From the NCBI GenBank assembly GCA_012064415.1, contig SSNU01000126.1, forward strand, positions 97,642 through 161,641: a DNA stretch of 64,000 bases, read 5' to 3'. The notes under the pieces were generated by a model, which had not been told where the DNA came from, searched no databases, and saw nothing but the letters and a program-made list of their open reading frames with translations. The DNA comes from Gyrodactylus bullatarudis (Eukaryota > Platyhelminthes > Monogenea > Gyrodactylidea > Gyrodactylidae). The position numbers were made by a program, and so were the translations under genes. Positions 10,940-23,779 of this stretch are shown here, in pieces (within the stretch, counting starts at the first letter, position 1; every line of letters begins with the position of its first letter).

Positions 10940-12045
10940 TGAGAATAGATTTTAACATATTTAGAATCCTCTGTATTTGCTTGTTACTAAAATCTGTTCG
11001 AGAATTGTAATGTTGATAGTTTTAAAAATTGTACACTAGGGCGCATTTTTGAAATTAAAAAATAACCTCAATTTGGCCAGTTTTTTGTAAAAATAGTAAA
11101 TTCTCGTCCTGGTGTCAACTAGGCTAAGATGCCAACAGAATAATTTTTTAATAAACTCGAAAATACTCTACAGAGTTGGCGAGAATTTAACAAAAGAAAT
11201 TCATAATAATCAAGCCCCTTACTCAGGGACTCCTGCCAAGAAACCATTTCCAAGCAAACATAAATCATCAAGTTAATTTCCTGTTGCGACTTTTTACAAA
11301 ATAAACAAATATTTTAAAATACATTTCAGCCGTGTGGGAGTGAAAAGATTGATGTTCTAAACTAAATTGAATGTCAACCGTATTATTTTGAAAATTTATT
11401 TATTTTTGGAAGGGGAGAGACAGTTCTGAGAAATATCTTAGAAATTTGTTTGAATTCCTAGTTGGTTTTACAGCTTTTGTTAACTACTAATCATGTCCTT
11501 ACCTGAGGAATTTGAATCTGAAAATTAGCAATGCGTTTCGGATAATTATTCAATTTTGAAAGTTCTGAACCAGAAATTCTGACCTGTTGGTTAACAATTC
11601 TACCTCATCTGACCATCACATACATCAAACAGACGGATCGAGAACTCTATTTCAAATTGATCAAAGATTTCAGATAATTCTCAAATCTTTGCTGTCTTCT
11701 AAAGTGGAAATCGAGAAAAAAATATGATGCATAAATCAAAAAATATCTGGAAGAAGGAAAATTTTAATGATGATATAATTATAATCAGAAAAAAATTTCG
11801 ACTTGATTAAAAATATTCACGTAGTCCACGAAATATTCTCGATTTTATTGTCTAAAATTCAGATTGTCACTATAGAAAGGTGTGATTATTTCTTTATGGT
11901 TGAAAATAATAAAAATAGAAAAGATAAATGATTAAAAAGAGCAAAAAAATGTTTCGAAAGCAGTATTTACATCTACCCAGTTTGGGAATTTATGACTATA
12001 AATCTTAACTTAACAAGAAATTCTAAATTTTCCATCCAGAAGTTG
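10940..12045. other. Intergenic, with one isolated family A end at 11,086-11,132
   Basis: The only recognisable item is a family A edge (TTTGTAAAAATAGTAAATTC then GTGTCAACTAGGCT), without its partner arm. The rest is AT-rich with no coding signal. Confidence 0.5.
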
Positions 12046-12047
12046 AA

Positions 12048-12735
12048 TTTGATTAGGATTTCTTGGAATCTAAAGCTAATTGATATGAAGTTGGGATTCT
12101 ATGATTTTTACAGAAATCTCGATGTTTTCATCAAGAATTCGAAATTGTTAATTGTTGCCCACTTTTACCAGTTGAAAAAATATGGCCATTTTTCAAATTT
12201 CAATTTGGCGCCAAAATCCCATTTTTTCAAGCTTTGAACCGAAAATTTTTTTTGATTTGAAAGTTTGAAGTTGATCAAAGAGGTTTTTCAGGATCAAGAT
12301 TAGACAAGAAAATCAATTCAACTGAATCTTATCTGATGCATAGATCATGAGGCCCACTTTCACGATATAAAGAAAAAAAATGAAACATGCCATATCTCGA
12401 GTTAGTTAGCCCCAAATCCCAATTTTTTTGAACTTTGAGTTGATTTAGAGAGTCTATAATTAGGATCACAATAAGACAATAAACCCGATTATCACCATAA
12501 AACTTTAGATAGATTTTTCATTTATCAGGGTTGTTGAACCATGAATATTGAAAGTAGAGAAAATGATTTTAAAAAATCGATTATCACATGATGAGATTTG
12601 AAAAGTGCTATATTTCCTTGAAAATTAATTTTTTCTTCATATGGTGAAAGTGGGCCTCATGATTTAGATTCCAAGAAATCCTGATCAAATTCGGTTTCTT
12701 GATTAAAAAAATTGAGAAATCATGAATTCCTATTG
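12048..12735. repeat. Family A element with both arms
   Basis: The left arm starts CTAAAGCTAATTGATATGAAG and continues TTTCATCAAGAATTCG. The right arm reads TTCCAAGAAATCCTGATCAA and ends near TGAATTCCTATTGTCATCTG, the same words inverted. Internal landmarks include GGCGCCAAAATCCC, GGATCAAGATTAGACAAG and CATGAGGCCCACTTTCACG. Length is about 690 bp, and no coding potential is visible. Confidence 0.65.
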
Positions 12736-12846
12736 TCATCTGTATTAAACAAGTGTGGTATTAATTTTTTTCCAAAAATCTGCAAATGAATCAAGAATAT
12801 TCAAATATCCGTCACTCTTTTCGTTCTTCTTTTTCCCTAAATTTAC

Positions 12847-12993
12847 ATGTTTCAATAAAAACTCTTATTAATTATACAAATTCTCTGTTTCCAATGAAGT
12901 ACTCATTATGAAGCATCAGAAGACATGTGAATATTTAGTGATAAAGCTTATATTTATGTTTCAATAAAAACTCTTATTAATTATACAAATTCT
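12847..12993 (+). repeat. 38-bp exact direct repeat, 109-bp period
   Basis: ATGTTTCAATAAAAACTC plus the next 20 bases occurs at 12847-12884 and again at 12956-12993. The spacer contains GTGAATATTTAG and AAAGCTTAT, which reappear in diverged form at about 20,670-20,700. The repeat therefore belongs to a dispersed family. Confidence 0.75.
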
Positions 12994-13379
12994 ATTATCG
13001 ATTTTACTGATAATAATGTTAATAATAATTCTAATTAAAATTACTGTTTTCATTTACACGTGAAAATAAACTGGCTATCCTGACATCACTCTTAATACAC
13101 ATATCATCACAATTATTAAATTATATATATTTATTATATATGTAACATGTATCTAAAATAAATATGTATTTCCTTAATAAAATAATAATGATATAATCCT
13201 ATCGACTTTGATTAATATTAATATTCTAGTTAATTGCTAGAATTTTTTTGGTTTTATTTAGAATCTAAAGCTATTCTCGATGAATTTGGCAATTTTTTCA
13301 CCAAGGTATCAGAATTTCTAAATATTGTTTAGTAACCCATTCAAAAGGTACACACTTTCACTAATTTATAAAATAATTT

Positions 13380-13795
13380 TTGGAAAATTTTAGAGACATT
13401 TTAAATTTCCAGCTGGCGCGATTTTTTCATTTCTGTAAACTGTGAATTGAAACTTTTGTTGATTTGAAGGTGTGAGAGGAATGAAAATTTGTTTTTGTGT
13501 CATCAATGACTCATCATTAGACATGGAAAATAACTATGCTTATTCAATTTTTGGAAAAAAACTCGTTATTTTGAACTGATTAATTTCCAAGGAGTAATTT
13601 CCATGATGGAAAAATAATAAGTATACTTTCTCGCGTGTGTTTTCTAAAATCTCTACGATTATTTTTGGTCTTCTTATCTATTGGTAATCCTGGAAAGTAA
13701 CTTTTAATTGCTCTCACACCTTGAAATCAACAAAAAAATTCAACTCAAAGTTTAAAAAAATGAAAAAATCTCGCCAGTTCGAAAACTTTTATCAT
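13380..13795. repeat. Family B palindromic repeat
   Basis: The left arm includes GACATTTTAAATTTCCAGC, TTTGTTGATTTGAAGGTG and TGAGAGGAATGAAAAT. The right arm returns inverted as CTCTCACACCTTGAAATCAA and CTCGCCAGTTCGAAA. The loop holds TCATCATTAGACATGG. Homologous copies lie at 25,735-26,095 and about 31,620-32,450. Confidence 0.6.
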
Positions 13796-13797
13796 TG

Positions 13798-13870
13798 ACG
13801 ATCCTTTAAGAAATGTACATTTGGTTCAAAATATATCCTCTCGCCTATTTCTAAATTATACCGAGGAAAT
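13798..13870 (+). mobile_element. Penelope-like element tail fragment
   Basis: The words GATCCTTTAAGAAATGTACATTTGG match the tail of the PLE at 4.7 kb (AACCTTTGAGAAATGTACAT). Only the tail is present. Confidence 0.45.
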
Positions 13871-14264
13871 TATAGCATAAAATCTAAGAGAGACAGAGAG
13901 TTCTCTTTTCCTAAATGATGATTCTAAAGTTTGATCCTTTTATGATTACAATACATTTTGCATATCAAAATTAAAAACAATTCCTCCCAAGAGAGCATTC
14001 AAAAAAGATAATTTGATCTCATAAAAAGTTGCATTTGATTTCTACTCACAAAATGGTCCTTTGTTTATATTTCTCTTTCACTAAGATGAAGAGGAAAAGT
14101 GACAAAAAAATGTAAAACTATTTTTTCCTTCCCCTCTGACATCAAAGTGACAATTTCCATTCTGATCTGTTTACTCACTCGTCTTTGGTTAATTATTAAT
14201 TTTTGTCTGAGTATGGATTTATGGTGACCCATTGGTGAGTGCTTTATAGCATCAAGTCTAAATC

Positions 14265-14640
14265 TAAAGCTAGTTAATATGAAGATGGGAATTTATGATT
14301 TCTACAAAATTCTTAATTTTTTCATCAAGAAATCGAATTTGATCAAGATTTTTTGGAATTCAGATCATGAGGCCCTCTTTCACGATTTCAATGCGAGAGA
14401 GCGATCAAAAGTTGACTTTTATGATCCCAATAAGACAAAAAAACCGATGATCATCATAATCATTTTGATAAATTCGTCATTTTTCTGTGATCTTGAAATA
14501 TCGAATTTCATCGACTCTCAAGTAGGGAAAATGCGGAAAAATTCAAAATATGATTTTGGGGTGATTCTCAAAACCATATTCAGCACATTTGATTTCTTTG
14601 ACTAATTGTGATCCTGAAAATCATCTCTTGGTTCAACTAG
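14265..14640. repeat. Family A element, left half
   Basis: It begins TCTAAAGCTAGTTAATATG. It continues with the TTTCATCAAGAAATCG, AGATCATGAGGCCCTC and GAGAGCGATCAAAAGTTGA words, the CCGATGATCATC segment and the ATCTTGAAATATCGAATTTC segment. An open frame across it (14279-14605) is repeat sequence, not a gene. Confidence 0.65.
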
Positions 14641-14649
14641 GTGTATTTT

Positions 14650-16070
14650 CCCAATTTTTATATTTTCTAATCTCTCAGATTCATCGAGTATAGAGATAAC
14701 CTTCAGTCTAATGCTGATCTCAAATATTTGCATTTAACTGCCTCAAATCTTCGAAATCGATAAAAAATTTAGATTCGAAAGTTGAAATTTGGTACATCTT
14801 CGAAAGGTTGAATTAGAGAACAGTTGCCCCTTCTTATTTCTCTCTAAGTTCACTTTGAATCGTGTTTGTCTTTTTTATTATCGATGGCATGAAAACTCAC
14901 CGCAAGGGATTCGTTTTCATTTCGTCGATGTTTAAAAGCCCTTAGTAACTTTGTCATTCAAAAAATTACTGGAAAACAAGAGGGGGCAAATGTTCTATAG
15001 ATTACTCATTTTGCTCAGATTGAATTTTTTCAGAAATCAACATATTGGCTGATTTTATTATGAAATTCGAAAAATAAATTTTTTCCTGACTTTCCGGAGA
15101 AAAATATTAAATTAACTTACATTTCTTATACATTTTGTTTGAAATCTAATTTTTTTCTAAAAATTTGATCTAATATCTATTATTTCAGGCTAGCCAAAAT
15201 ATCCACTCTAATTTTTTTAATTATAGATTGATTTGATGATTTCTTCATCTTTTTGTTTCTTTGTGTTTTATTCATACTTCTTCTCGGGGGGGTGAACTAC
15301 TACTGTCTTTGTTAGTCGGTATGATCAAGTTGGAGTTAATCTAGAATGATCAATGGATCACTTGGACTAGATTTTTCGCCGGCAAACAATTAAATCGTAG
15401 GATAAAAGTAAAAAAATAACATTATTAACTAAATTTGTAAGTTTAACTCTCTTCCTCTCCACCCTAAACATTATTATTCATCATCGACACCAAGGATTCT
15501 ATGAATGACCTGAAACATTATCTCTTTACTTAATTTTTTTTGATTCAACTCTGACAGGATATAGGTGATAAAATTAAATTCATCTATGTGAATTTTATAG
15601 AGAAAACACGATATTTATGATGATTACAGTAAATTTTCATCATTGACATAATCTAATTTTTTAATGAATCATTGCATAAAAACTGAAGGGATGATATTTT
15701 TCTGTGCTCATATATACGTGAAACGTATGTTTGAACGTCGTTTATTGATGAGGGATGATCTTTAATTAATCTAATTAAATCATTTTTAATCAATATTAAA
15801 ACTTTAAAAACAAAATATGATGAGAAATTTCAACAATCATATTTTAGAAGTTTATAGCTTGTGCAGTCGTGGACAGAACTGGTGGAGTAAGCCATTCCGA
15901 GGATAATAAAGCGGCATATACCACAAAAAGGTGTATTATTATTATCAAAATTTGCAAGAAATTGGTGGAATTATTTTGTTCGAAAATTAATGTTTGAGGC
16001 CGAAAAATTTTTATAGGTCAAAATTGATTACATTAGAGGTTAATACTGATTTTATTATTTGCTCCAGGGA
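14650..16070. other. Intergenic, nothing recognised
   Basis: AT-rich; a G7 run sits at about 15,286-15,292. No open frame with domain or splice support, and no clear repeat arms beyond scattered family A words near 14.75 kb. Confidence 0.4.
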
Positions 16071-16073
16071 GAA

Positions 16074-17610
16074 TAAAAAAGCGCCAAATTCCCATTTTTT
16101 TGAACTTTGAGTTGAAATTTTGGTAACACTTCACTTCGGGTACAGCGAAAAACTCCATTTAGGGGGGAGTTTTGCGTTAGCCAATGAGAATCAATCAAAA
16201 ACCTGAGTGCAATACATTTCCTATTAAGTGATATTCTTTTCTATTGTAGTCTTTTCGAGTCTATGATTATATACAAATCCTCGAATACTATTATCCATAC
16301 TTCACTTGAGGTACATTGAGCAAGCCTAATCATACAGGGCTTATTTCTGAATTAATTCAACAATTTTTTCATAGAACTTGATTATTAATTTAGCTCAACT
16401 TTTTCTTGTTTATTACTCAAGTTATTAGAAGGTTTTTATGCTCAATATTTAGCTAACTTAAACTATCAAAGTCAATATTCTCATCTTAAATTAGGTTATT
16501 GACTAGATCGAATGAGGTCATCACTCTATTTTCTGGACCATGGCTGTGAGTAGACAATTCAAGAACCCTTGCCAGTGATTCCCTCTATGAGTAATACTCA
16601 TTGATTATTCAATGAATACTATTCATATATCCTTTTTCCCAAGAAACTCGGTGTATGGCGATTGTTCGATGAATATTTGCCTTCAACGAGTCATCTTGAA
16701 ATTGACTGTGGAAGATTGATTCCCCTTTTAGGATTGAGAATTCCTTAGCGCATTTTAAACACCGCATCAGACTATAGTCTATAGCTAGTGAATCGGAATG
16801 TTTTTATTTATTTCTTGAAGTATCGCATCTATCAATAGAGTCTTATGCTAGATCATGTTTCAGATATCGTTCTCAGAAGGTTCATGTTGGTTAGCAGATA
16901 AATGAGAATTCTTGTCTAATGATTGACACTATAATTTTTATTGATCAATGATTTATCAAACTTTCAATTTAGGAAAAGGCTTTGAAAATATACAAAATTA
17001 AGGGTGAATTAATTCAGAAATAAGCCCTGTATGATTAGGCTTGCTCAATGTACCTCAAGTGAAGTATGGAGAATAGTATTCGAGGATTTGTATATAATCA
17101 TAGACTCGAATAGACTACAATAGAAAAGAATAGCACTTAATAGGAAATGTATTGCACTCAGGTTTTTGATTGATTCTCATTGGCTAACGCAAAACTCCCC
17201 CCTAAATGGAGTTTTTCGCTGTACCCGAAGTGAAGTGTTACCGAAATTTTTACTGATTTTCATGTGAGAGAGTGATCAAAAGTGATCACAATAGAACAAA
17301 AGAACCGATTATTATTATAAAAATTTTGATAAATTCGTTATATTTCAGGGATCTTGAAATATCAAATATCATTGACTTTCAAGTAGGAAAAATGGTATAA
17401 ACAATCAACTTTTGATCACTCTCTCACATGGAAATCAGTAAAAATTTCAACTCAAAGTTCAAAAAATGGGAATTTGGCGCTACTTCAAGATTTCAAATTA
17501 AAAATTGATTTTTCCAAATTTTTTTCTCTGTATTCTGAAAGAGAACCTCATGATCTAGATTCCAAGAAATCCTGATCAAACTCGATTTCTTGATGAAAAA
17601 ATTATTCATT
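16074..17610. repeat. Family A element split by a foldback insertion
   Basis: Family A sequence (GCGCCAAATTCCCATT, GAACTTTGAGTTGAAATTTT) stops at 16121. It resumes at 17243 with GAAATTTTTACTGATTTTC and runs into the GAGAGAGTGATCAAAAGTG segment. It ends in the right-arm words TTCCAAGAAATCCTGATCAA at about 17,560-17,580. The inverted arm at about 17,399-17,476 contains the same junction unbroken. Confidence 0.7.
16122..17242. mobile_element. Foldback/MITE-type DNA transposon with 238-bp terminal inverted repeats
   Basis: Left arm 16122-16359 and right arm 17005-17242 are near-identical inverted copies starting GGTAACACTTCACTTC and ending GAAGTGTTACC. They are flanked by a perfect 8-bp duplication GAAATTTT (16114-16121 and 17243-17250). 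The 645-bp interior has no meaningful open frame, so the element is non-autonomous. An 8-bp duplication fits the hAT, P or Merlin groups; the GG terminus does not decide between them. The target was a family A repeat. Confidence 0.9.
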
Positions 17611-17619
17611 TTTATTGAG

Positions 17620-20600
17620 CAAAGGAATTTATTTCTGAAGAAAGTAAATGGATCGAACTGTTATTAAAATCCTAAATGCCATGTGAAAATATTTATTTTA
17701 CTACAAATTTAATATTTTTCAGACTAATAAAAAAAACGACTTGTAAGTATAGGGTTGTTTTTTATGAATGGAATAAAATAACTAAACACATGATTCTAGG
17801 ATTTTGAATGTTACATTTTGTCAGCTTAAACTTATCTTCAAATAGGTATCAAGTATACTTCGAATAAACTTTGTACACGAAACAGTGTATTGGACGGATC
17901 AAATTTAACCAAGAAAATTACAATTTAATTTCGATCATCCTGGTCTTTATCATTATAAGGGTTGAAAAATTCATATTTAACTAATTCAGCTAATTTCAAA
18001 AATGAGAATTATGAATTTTACACAAAATGATAAATTGATGAAAAAAACTAGTACTTATTGCTCTCAGCCCTAGCAAGACACAATCCACACAAGATCAGCA
18101 TCGAAAACAAGACTCAATAAATACTAAATTGAGTCAAGAAATTTTTGGAAAATCAATGAAATTCAATGCAGTGAAGAAGAAATGCAGGTTACAGTTTTAT
18201 TTAAATGTCAGGCAATGGATGAAAAACGACTACCCATAATTAAACTCAGAGTTTTAGGAATAAGATAAAAAATTATTTATTTTTTTGATATTTTTAAGAA
18301 AAACAAATACAAATGCAAAAAATGAATAATATTACATGTCTAAAGAAATATTTTCTCTTTTAATGTTGGATAAAGCCTATAAGAGAGAGAGTCTATCTTT
18401 GGTTTAATTCATAAAAATGAATGTCAACAAAAGCCACAGTTGTTTGATTACACAGGGAGTCATGAAAAGTCAGGGTCATTGATTCCCTTTTAAATTTTGA
18501 CATTGATTTCAAATCAGATGAATAGTAAAATTTCAGAAATTTGAAAAAAATCAAATTTTAACCAGCAATAATTTACTTTTTTACTGGTAAAAAAAATAGA
18601 TCTAATTAACTCACGGTCTTATTTTACTATGATTTCATCAAGGTTTATAAAAAACTAAATTTTTCAAATCCCCTTCCAATCTCGAATGAATTTAGAGTTT
18701 ATGAAATTTACTCCACATCACTTCATCAAAATCAGCTTTGCTATGAAGTTCTTTAGTATAAACTTGTCAAAATCCTTCCCCGAATAAAGTTTTTCACAAA
18801 AAATTTTAAAAAGGTATTGATAAAACTAGATTTGATTGGAATCAAACTAACCTTTTTCCAAAGTCTCTTCCAGACTTTTCGGTACTGAGATAGTCAAGTA
18901 CCTTCTTCAGTGGGATCATCATATAAACACCCTTCAGTATATTCTTTAAGTAAAGTACCCCTATTGGTTTAGATCTCAGTACCGAGACGTCTAAATGAGG
19001 CTTCAAATCAAATCTACTTTTATTAATACATTTTTAAGATTTCAAGTTCCTCAATGGAACAATGATCACAAGAATTTCTGTTTTTTGTCAAAGCAAACAT
19101 TGCAAATAATCTCATCATTGAAATATTTTACCTCTCTTTGTTGGTTGATGACGGAAGAAGATTCCTTTGTTCAATATTAAATAATAATGTAGATTTTCAA
19201 CTTCTTTGGTACGGAGTTAATAAAGATGCTTATTTCCACAAACCATGGATTTACTTTCTTCTTACAATGGACAGTTTCTTGAGAATTATTACAAAAACCA
19301 AACCATACTTTTTTTCTCCGGAAAACTTACAAGAATACTAAAAATTAACTAAAGAGATGAAGCAAACAACCAAACAGATGATCAAAACCAAAAAATGACG
19401 CAGCTATCTAGATCTATGCCAAATAACGTTCAAGGGAGATAATTTAAGAGGAAAACTGACCAAACTGTAGGGTTTTTCAAGTTCTCTATTGAATGGTGTT
19501 CAAACCATAATTTTGTGTGCAATATGTAAAAATTTGTTAAAATGAAGTAATTTCACGTAAAATCTAAATTTAGAGAGAGGTTAATTTTAGCAAAAAATGC
19601 CTTTCTGAGACGAAAAATCTCTTCAGATAATTTCGTCAGAAAACCACTTCTAAATAATATTTTTTTTTTGTCGCGATACTACTATATAGTAGGTATGATG
19701 GTTATAAGAATGAATTAGAAATGGGTGTGCTCTAAGTGAAGGTACCAATGTATTTTGAAATAGGGAAGGATGCTATCAGTAGCCAAAATAAATCTTATTT
19801 ACTATTTTTACCTTAAAACTTTCATATTGTAAACTTGAACTTAGCGTCAAAAAACGTGCAAATTTGTTAGACCAAATGATAATACCAAATGCATATATCC
19901 CTTATACTTTCTGTAAACAGACTTAGACCATTTGATAATATACCGAATAGATCTTAGACTTTTTTAAAAATGAATTAGACCAATTGTAAAAAGGGACTTT
20001 AACCCTTAGACTTTTTTTAAAATAACCCTATAAAATAAGTTCTGATTTGTATTTTTGTACGGAAATCAAACACATTTTAATCAAATAAAAAAATCTTCTC
20101 TGGGATTAAATTTTATAATATCTAAGCAAGCTATTTCCCTGGTAGGTTGACAACATTAATTCTTGATCTATTATCATCAAGAACACCTCAACAAAAAGAG
20201 TTCCTCAATAAAAAACATCTGAAGCAATGTGGTTGGCGGGGAGATGAAGAAAAATTCAATTTTTTTTCAAATCCCCAAACGATAAACTTATAGACCTCAC
20301 AATTCGGGAGAAATTTCTAATCATTTTTCTTTTACACAACTAATAAAGTATTATGTTCTCATGTCAATTTATGGTTCTTAAAAATATCTTTAATTTTATA
20401 TCTTTTCAAAAGTTGATTTGGCGTCTTTTTGAATTTTCAAATAATTCTACTGATTCAAATGTGAGAAATGGATCAAGGGACTCTTTGTTATTCATCCATA
20501 AAAGAATTTATTTATTAAAAAATAAAAAAGCATTCTTTTGTTGTTTCAGAAAGATGGACAGAAAAGTTTGCGTTGAAAAGTTTATTAAATTAAAATAAGA

Positions 20601-21330
20601 TAGAAATCAAGAAGAATTTTCTTTTTGAATAGAATTTCCAATAAAAGATTCTTATGAGAGAATCCAGAAGATGAGTGAATATTTAGTTTTAAAGCTTATA
20701 AATTATATTTTACTGGTTTTCATAAAACTGGTTAATCTGTAAATTTTGTTAACAAACTATTGTATTGTGATAACTAGTTAAACATTTTGATAATTCCTGA
20801 TATTAGTTTGTGTTAAAAGTATTAAGCAATTTCTCATAGTTCTAATATGAAATAACGGTAGAAATTCTAAATTCGTTTTCTAAAAATCGTTCAAAAGTTG
20901 CAATTGATATCAGTGCGATAATTTATTCTTGGTCGAAGCTTGCCCAACTCTCATTCATAGGCTCACATACGATATTTTCCTATAAAATATTGTAATGACT
21001 CGTGAAAAATGGATATACTTGAAGGATCAAGGTCGTAAAACGTGGTGACACAGGGCTAATGAGCATGTTACTAAGCCTAAGCCAGACAGGTTTAAAAGTC
21101 ATGCTAACCATTTTCTGGTACAGAAAGGATATATACTAAACTCTGGAACTTTAGCTCAAGTAATAATAAGAATAATTTTTTCTTGTTATAAAAGGATAAA
21201 AATTATCCCATCAGATGAAAAACAGTTTGGCAGAAACAATTCTCAGCTTTTAAGTTCATTTTTAGTTTTCAAATGAGTTTGATAAAAAATCATTCAGAAT
21301 TTAGTTACAGACCCCGTTTATTTTCTCACC
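17620..21330. other. Long gene-poor stretch
   Basis: No supported gene. Overlapping frames at 18,995-19,180 and 19,138-19,341 look mildly coding (FQVPQWNNDHKNFCFL, then LVDDGRRFLCSILNN) but need a frameshift to join and have no recognisable domain. An inverted pair of the 12-mer TCTCAGTACCGA brackets 18,879-18,985. Degenerate TTAGACCA/TTAGACTTTT repeats occur at about 19,865-20,020. Confidence 0.4.
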
Positions 21331-21339
21331 GTTGAACTA

Positions 21340-21530
21340 ATGTAAACATATCTTGCAGGGAGACCCTCTTTTCCCAATGATGTGTTATTAGTTTTGTGAG
21401 GAAGTCGGGGAAACATACAATTTCGATTCTACAGACCCCCGTTCAATTACTTTATGGATATTGAACGCATTCTTACAGGACATTGCTCGGCCTCATGTAT
21501 CAAGATTAGTGAAATAGAATCGAAGATTTT
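21340..21530 (+). pseudogene. Tc1/mariner-type transposase scrap
   Basis: The frame around 21,445-21,515 reads LWILNAFLQDIARPHVSRLV and then a stop. QD(N)ARPHVSR is the block around the second catalytic aspartate of Tc1/mariner enzymes (commonly QDNARPH); here N is replaced by I. Nothing else of the enzyme can be followed reliably, so this is a short relic. Local base composition is less AT-rich than its surroundings. Confidence 0.4.
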
Positions 21531-21619
21531 TTTTTTGAAATTGCAACATCATATTATGTAAATTGATATAAATAAGATAAATATGTACAGATAAATCATA
21601 GATGTTCAAAATATAGTTT

Positions 21620-23775
21620 TTTTTTAAATCATAAAATCCAATCATAAAGAAGAGACATCCTGGGTTTCTGCGGTAGGCACATCCTCTTGAGGTCCTTCAG
21701 CAGAATTAGTCTCTAATACACACTGAATAGAAATTGATTGCAAAGTGTGCAACGACAATAAGCCAGGTGCTAAATCAATTCAAACTTTTATCTCACAGTC
21801 AGAGGTTTAACTTTATTGAATGTAAAAGGTCTCAAAAAGGGGACTTATTCAGTCAAATGTAAATTAGAGTAAAGAAGAGACAAAGAGTAATCAAGTTTAG
21901 TTCTTAAATAAGAGATTATTGATTTTAGATCATAAAGGTTATCACAATTCAAGAGCGTAAATTTAGAGTGATTGAGGAGAAAATGGTACGAGTAGGCTGT
22001 GTAACGGAGAGAATAACATTTACGGATTGGTTCGGAGAAAGGCGAAATTTTTAATAATGAAAGCCGATCTTCTCAACCATATGGGATCAAGTCCAGAGAT
22101 AGAGATTAGTGAATTATAAGAATCAATATTAGGAAAACAGGAATGAAGAAATCTGTATTGGATCCTTTCAATGGTAAGCGAATTAGAGTTATTGATATGA
22201 GGAAGGAGAGGGGAAAGGTAATCCAAATGAGGAAGAACAAATGTTTTATAACCCGAGATTTTAAGACCAGTGGAAGAGGAGAATCTATTAATTACATAGA
22301 TTAGGGAGTTAACCAGACCAATTTTAGACAAAGGAGCAATTTTTAAGGAAGCATCCAATTCAAAACCTAGATCAATAGTAGTGTTGACGAACTCACCAGG
22401 AAGGTGAAGGTTAGAGAGAAAGGTATCAGGGAGACCATTTGGCAAAAGGAGTTTACACTTAGATCTATTGATTTCCAGGCCCATTTTAGAAAGAACATTT
22501 TTGAAGGAATCAAAATAATTATTAATTTTTATAATGTCGAGAGAGTTGTTCACATTATAGACAATTTTAATATCATCCGCGTATTTAAAAATCTTACCAA
22601 TTTTGTCAGGAATTTGGATATCCAACATGCATAAATTAAAAAGCAAAGGACCTAAAGAAGAACCTTGAGGAACGCCTGAGGAAATTTCACAATAAGAACT
22701 AGTAAAGGAATTGAATTTAACCGATTGTTTACGACGCGTAAGAAAAAGAATAATCATATTAATAAGAGAATTATCCAAACCTAAACAGATGAGTTTATTG
22801 ACAATATAAGAGAATTTGAGGCGGTCAAAGGCTTTCGAAAGATCAATAAAATGAATAATCATGAATTTACCGGAAGATTTAAGAGGCAACGAGTAATTAA
22901 GAAAATCTAGTATATTAGAACATGTACTTTTGGATCTAATAAAACCATGTTGAGTAGGATCAGGGAAGGGAAAGGGAAGTGCATCGGAAATTAAGGAGGT
23001 GAGAAATCTATCAATTATCGAAAGAAAGATATTTAAAGAGGAGATCGGTCTTAAATCAGAGAAATTTGAATATTTTTTAGACTTGGGGATAGGAGTGATT
23101 GTAATGAGGAACCAATCATCAGGGATAGCGTTTGAAACGAAACAAAGGTTTATAAAATTCGCTAAGTTAATAAGAAAGCAAGGAGGGAGAGCCTTGATGA
23201 GGTTGAAGAAGTTAAAGTTGGAATCAATTCTAGTTTCAGTTTTGGCCGATAACATAAGCTCAATAATAAGTGAAGGTGTTATAAAAGGCGGAGAGGAGGA
23301 ACAAGGTAGTAGCTCTATATTTTCAGGCGAATTAAAAGAGGAGACAAAGTAATTGATCACTTTTTCACAGAATGAATTATCGTCCAGATTAGTAAAATTA
23401 ACAATGGAAGAGTGTCTATTAAAGTTCAAGAGTTGTTTGAATTTAGACCAACCTCTTCTAGGACAAAATCTTTGGCAATAATTTTTTCGAAGGAATCGAT
23501 GCAAACCAGATCAAGATCATCAAGGGAGTTAAGAGTTTATCGGGAATTAATCGTAACTCTGGTAGAATTAGAAATTAGGAAATTAAATATGAAAGAATTA
23601 AAATTATCATTGTAAAAAAGAAAGTCCTTATAACGGGAATACAGAAAGTTTAGTCTTTTGAAGTCAACCGTAAGATGCTCGGCCATTCTTTTGAAATAAT
23701 TGGAGTAAACAAAAAGATTTTGTGCAAGCTTATTTTTTATAAAACGATAGTTCTTTTGAGTGCCTCAAACAGAGT
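21620..23775 (-). mobile_element. Non-LTR retrotransposon (LINE), 5'-truncated
   Basis: The minus-strand element has the reverse transcriptase and C-terminal part but no endonuclease domain: coding homology fades at about 23,775. Downstream of the ORF end there is an AATAAA on the minus strand near 21,806 and an A-rich end near 21,618. A second copy of the same lineage, which does include part of the endonuclease region, lies at 43,970-44,890 on the plus strand. Confidence 0.85.
21845..23775 (-). pseudogene. LINE ORF2 reverse transcriptase (broken)
   Basis: The central open frame (22,020-23,504) has the LINE RT motifs: RRGWSKFKQLL at about 16-26, the fingers motif IPKSKKYSNFSDLRPIS at about 139-155, HFIDLSKAFD at about 218-227, the catalytic segment SSGVPQGSSLGPLLF at about 275-289, and YADD at 308-311. 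All catalytic aspartates are present, as in Jockey/CR1-like enzymes. Upstream, coding continues in another frame (FKRMAEHL..., SLDDLDLVCIDSF) with a TAA near 23,536 and a frameshift near 23,440. At 22,020 a frameshift links PNQ/RKCYSLRYTAYSYHF to a further 60 residues that end at TAA 21,845-21,847. The TTG at 23,504 is not a true start. The copy is inactive but fairly young. Confidence 0.88.
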
Positions 23776-23779
23776 GAAT

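Noticed and set aside
14279..14605. 108-codon open frame
   Set aside because: It lies wholly within family A repeat sequence, and the same words recur without an open frame in other copies.
20353..20598. 81-codon open frame
   Set aside because: AT-driven composition, no recognisable features, no homologous second copy in the window.
22404..23615. Plus-strand open frames opposite the LINE reverse transcriptase
   Set aside because: They are antisense shadows of the LINE ORF, which has all RT motifs on the minus strand.
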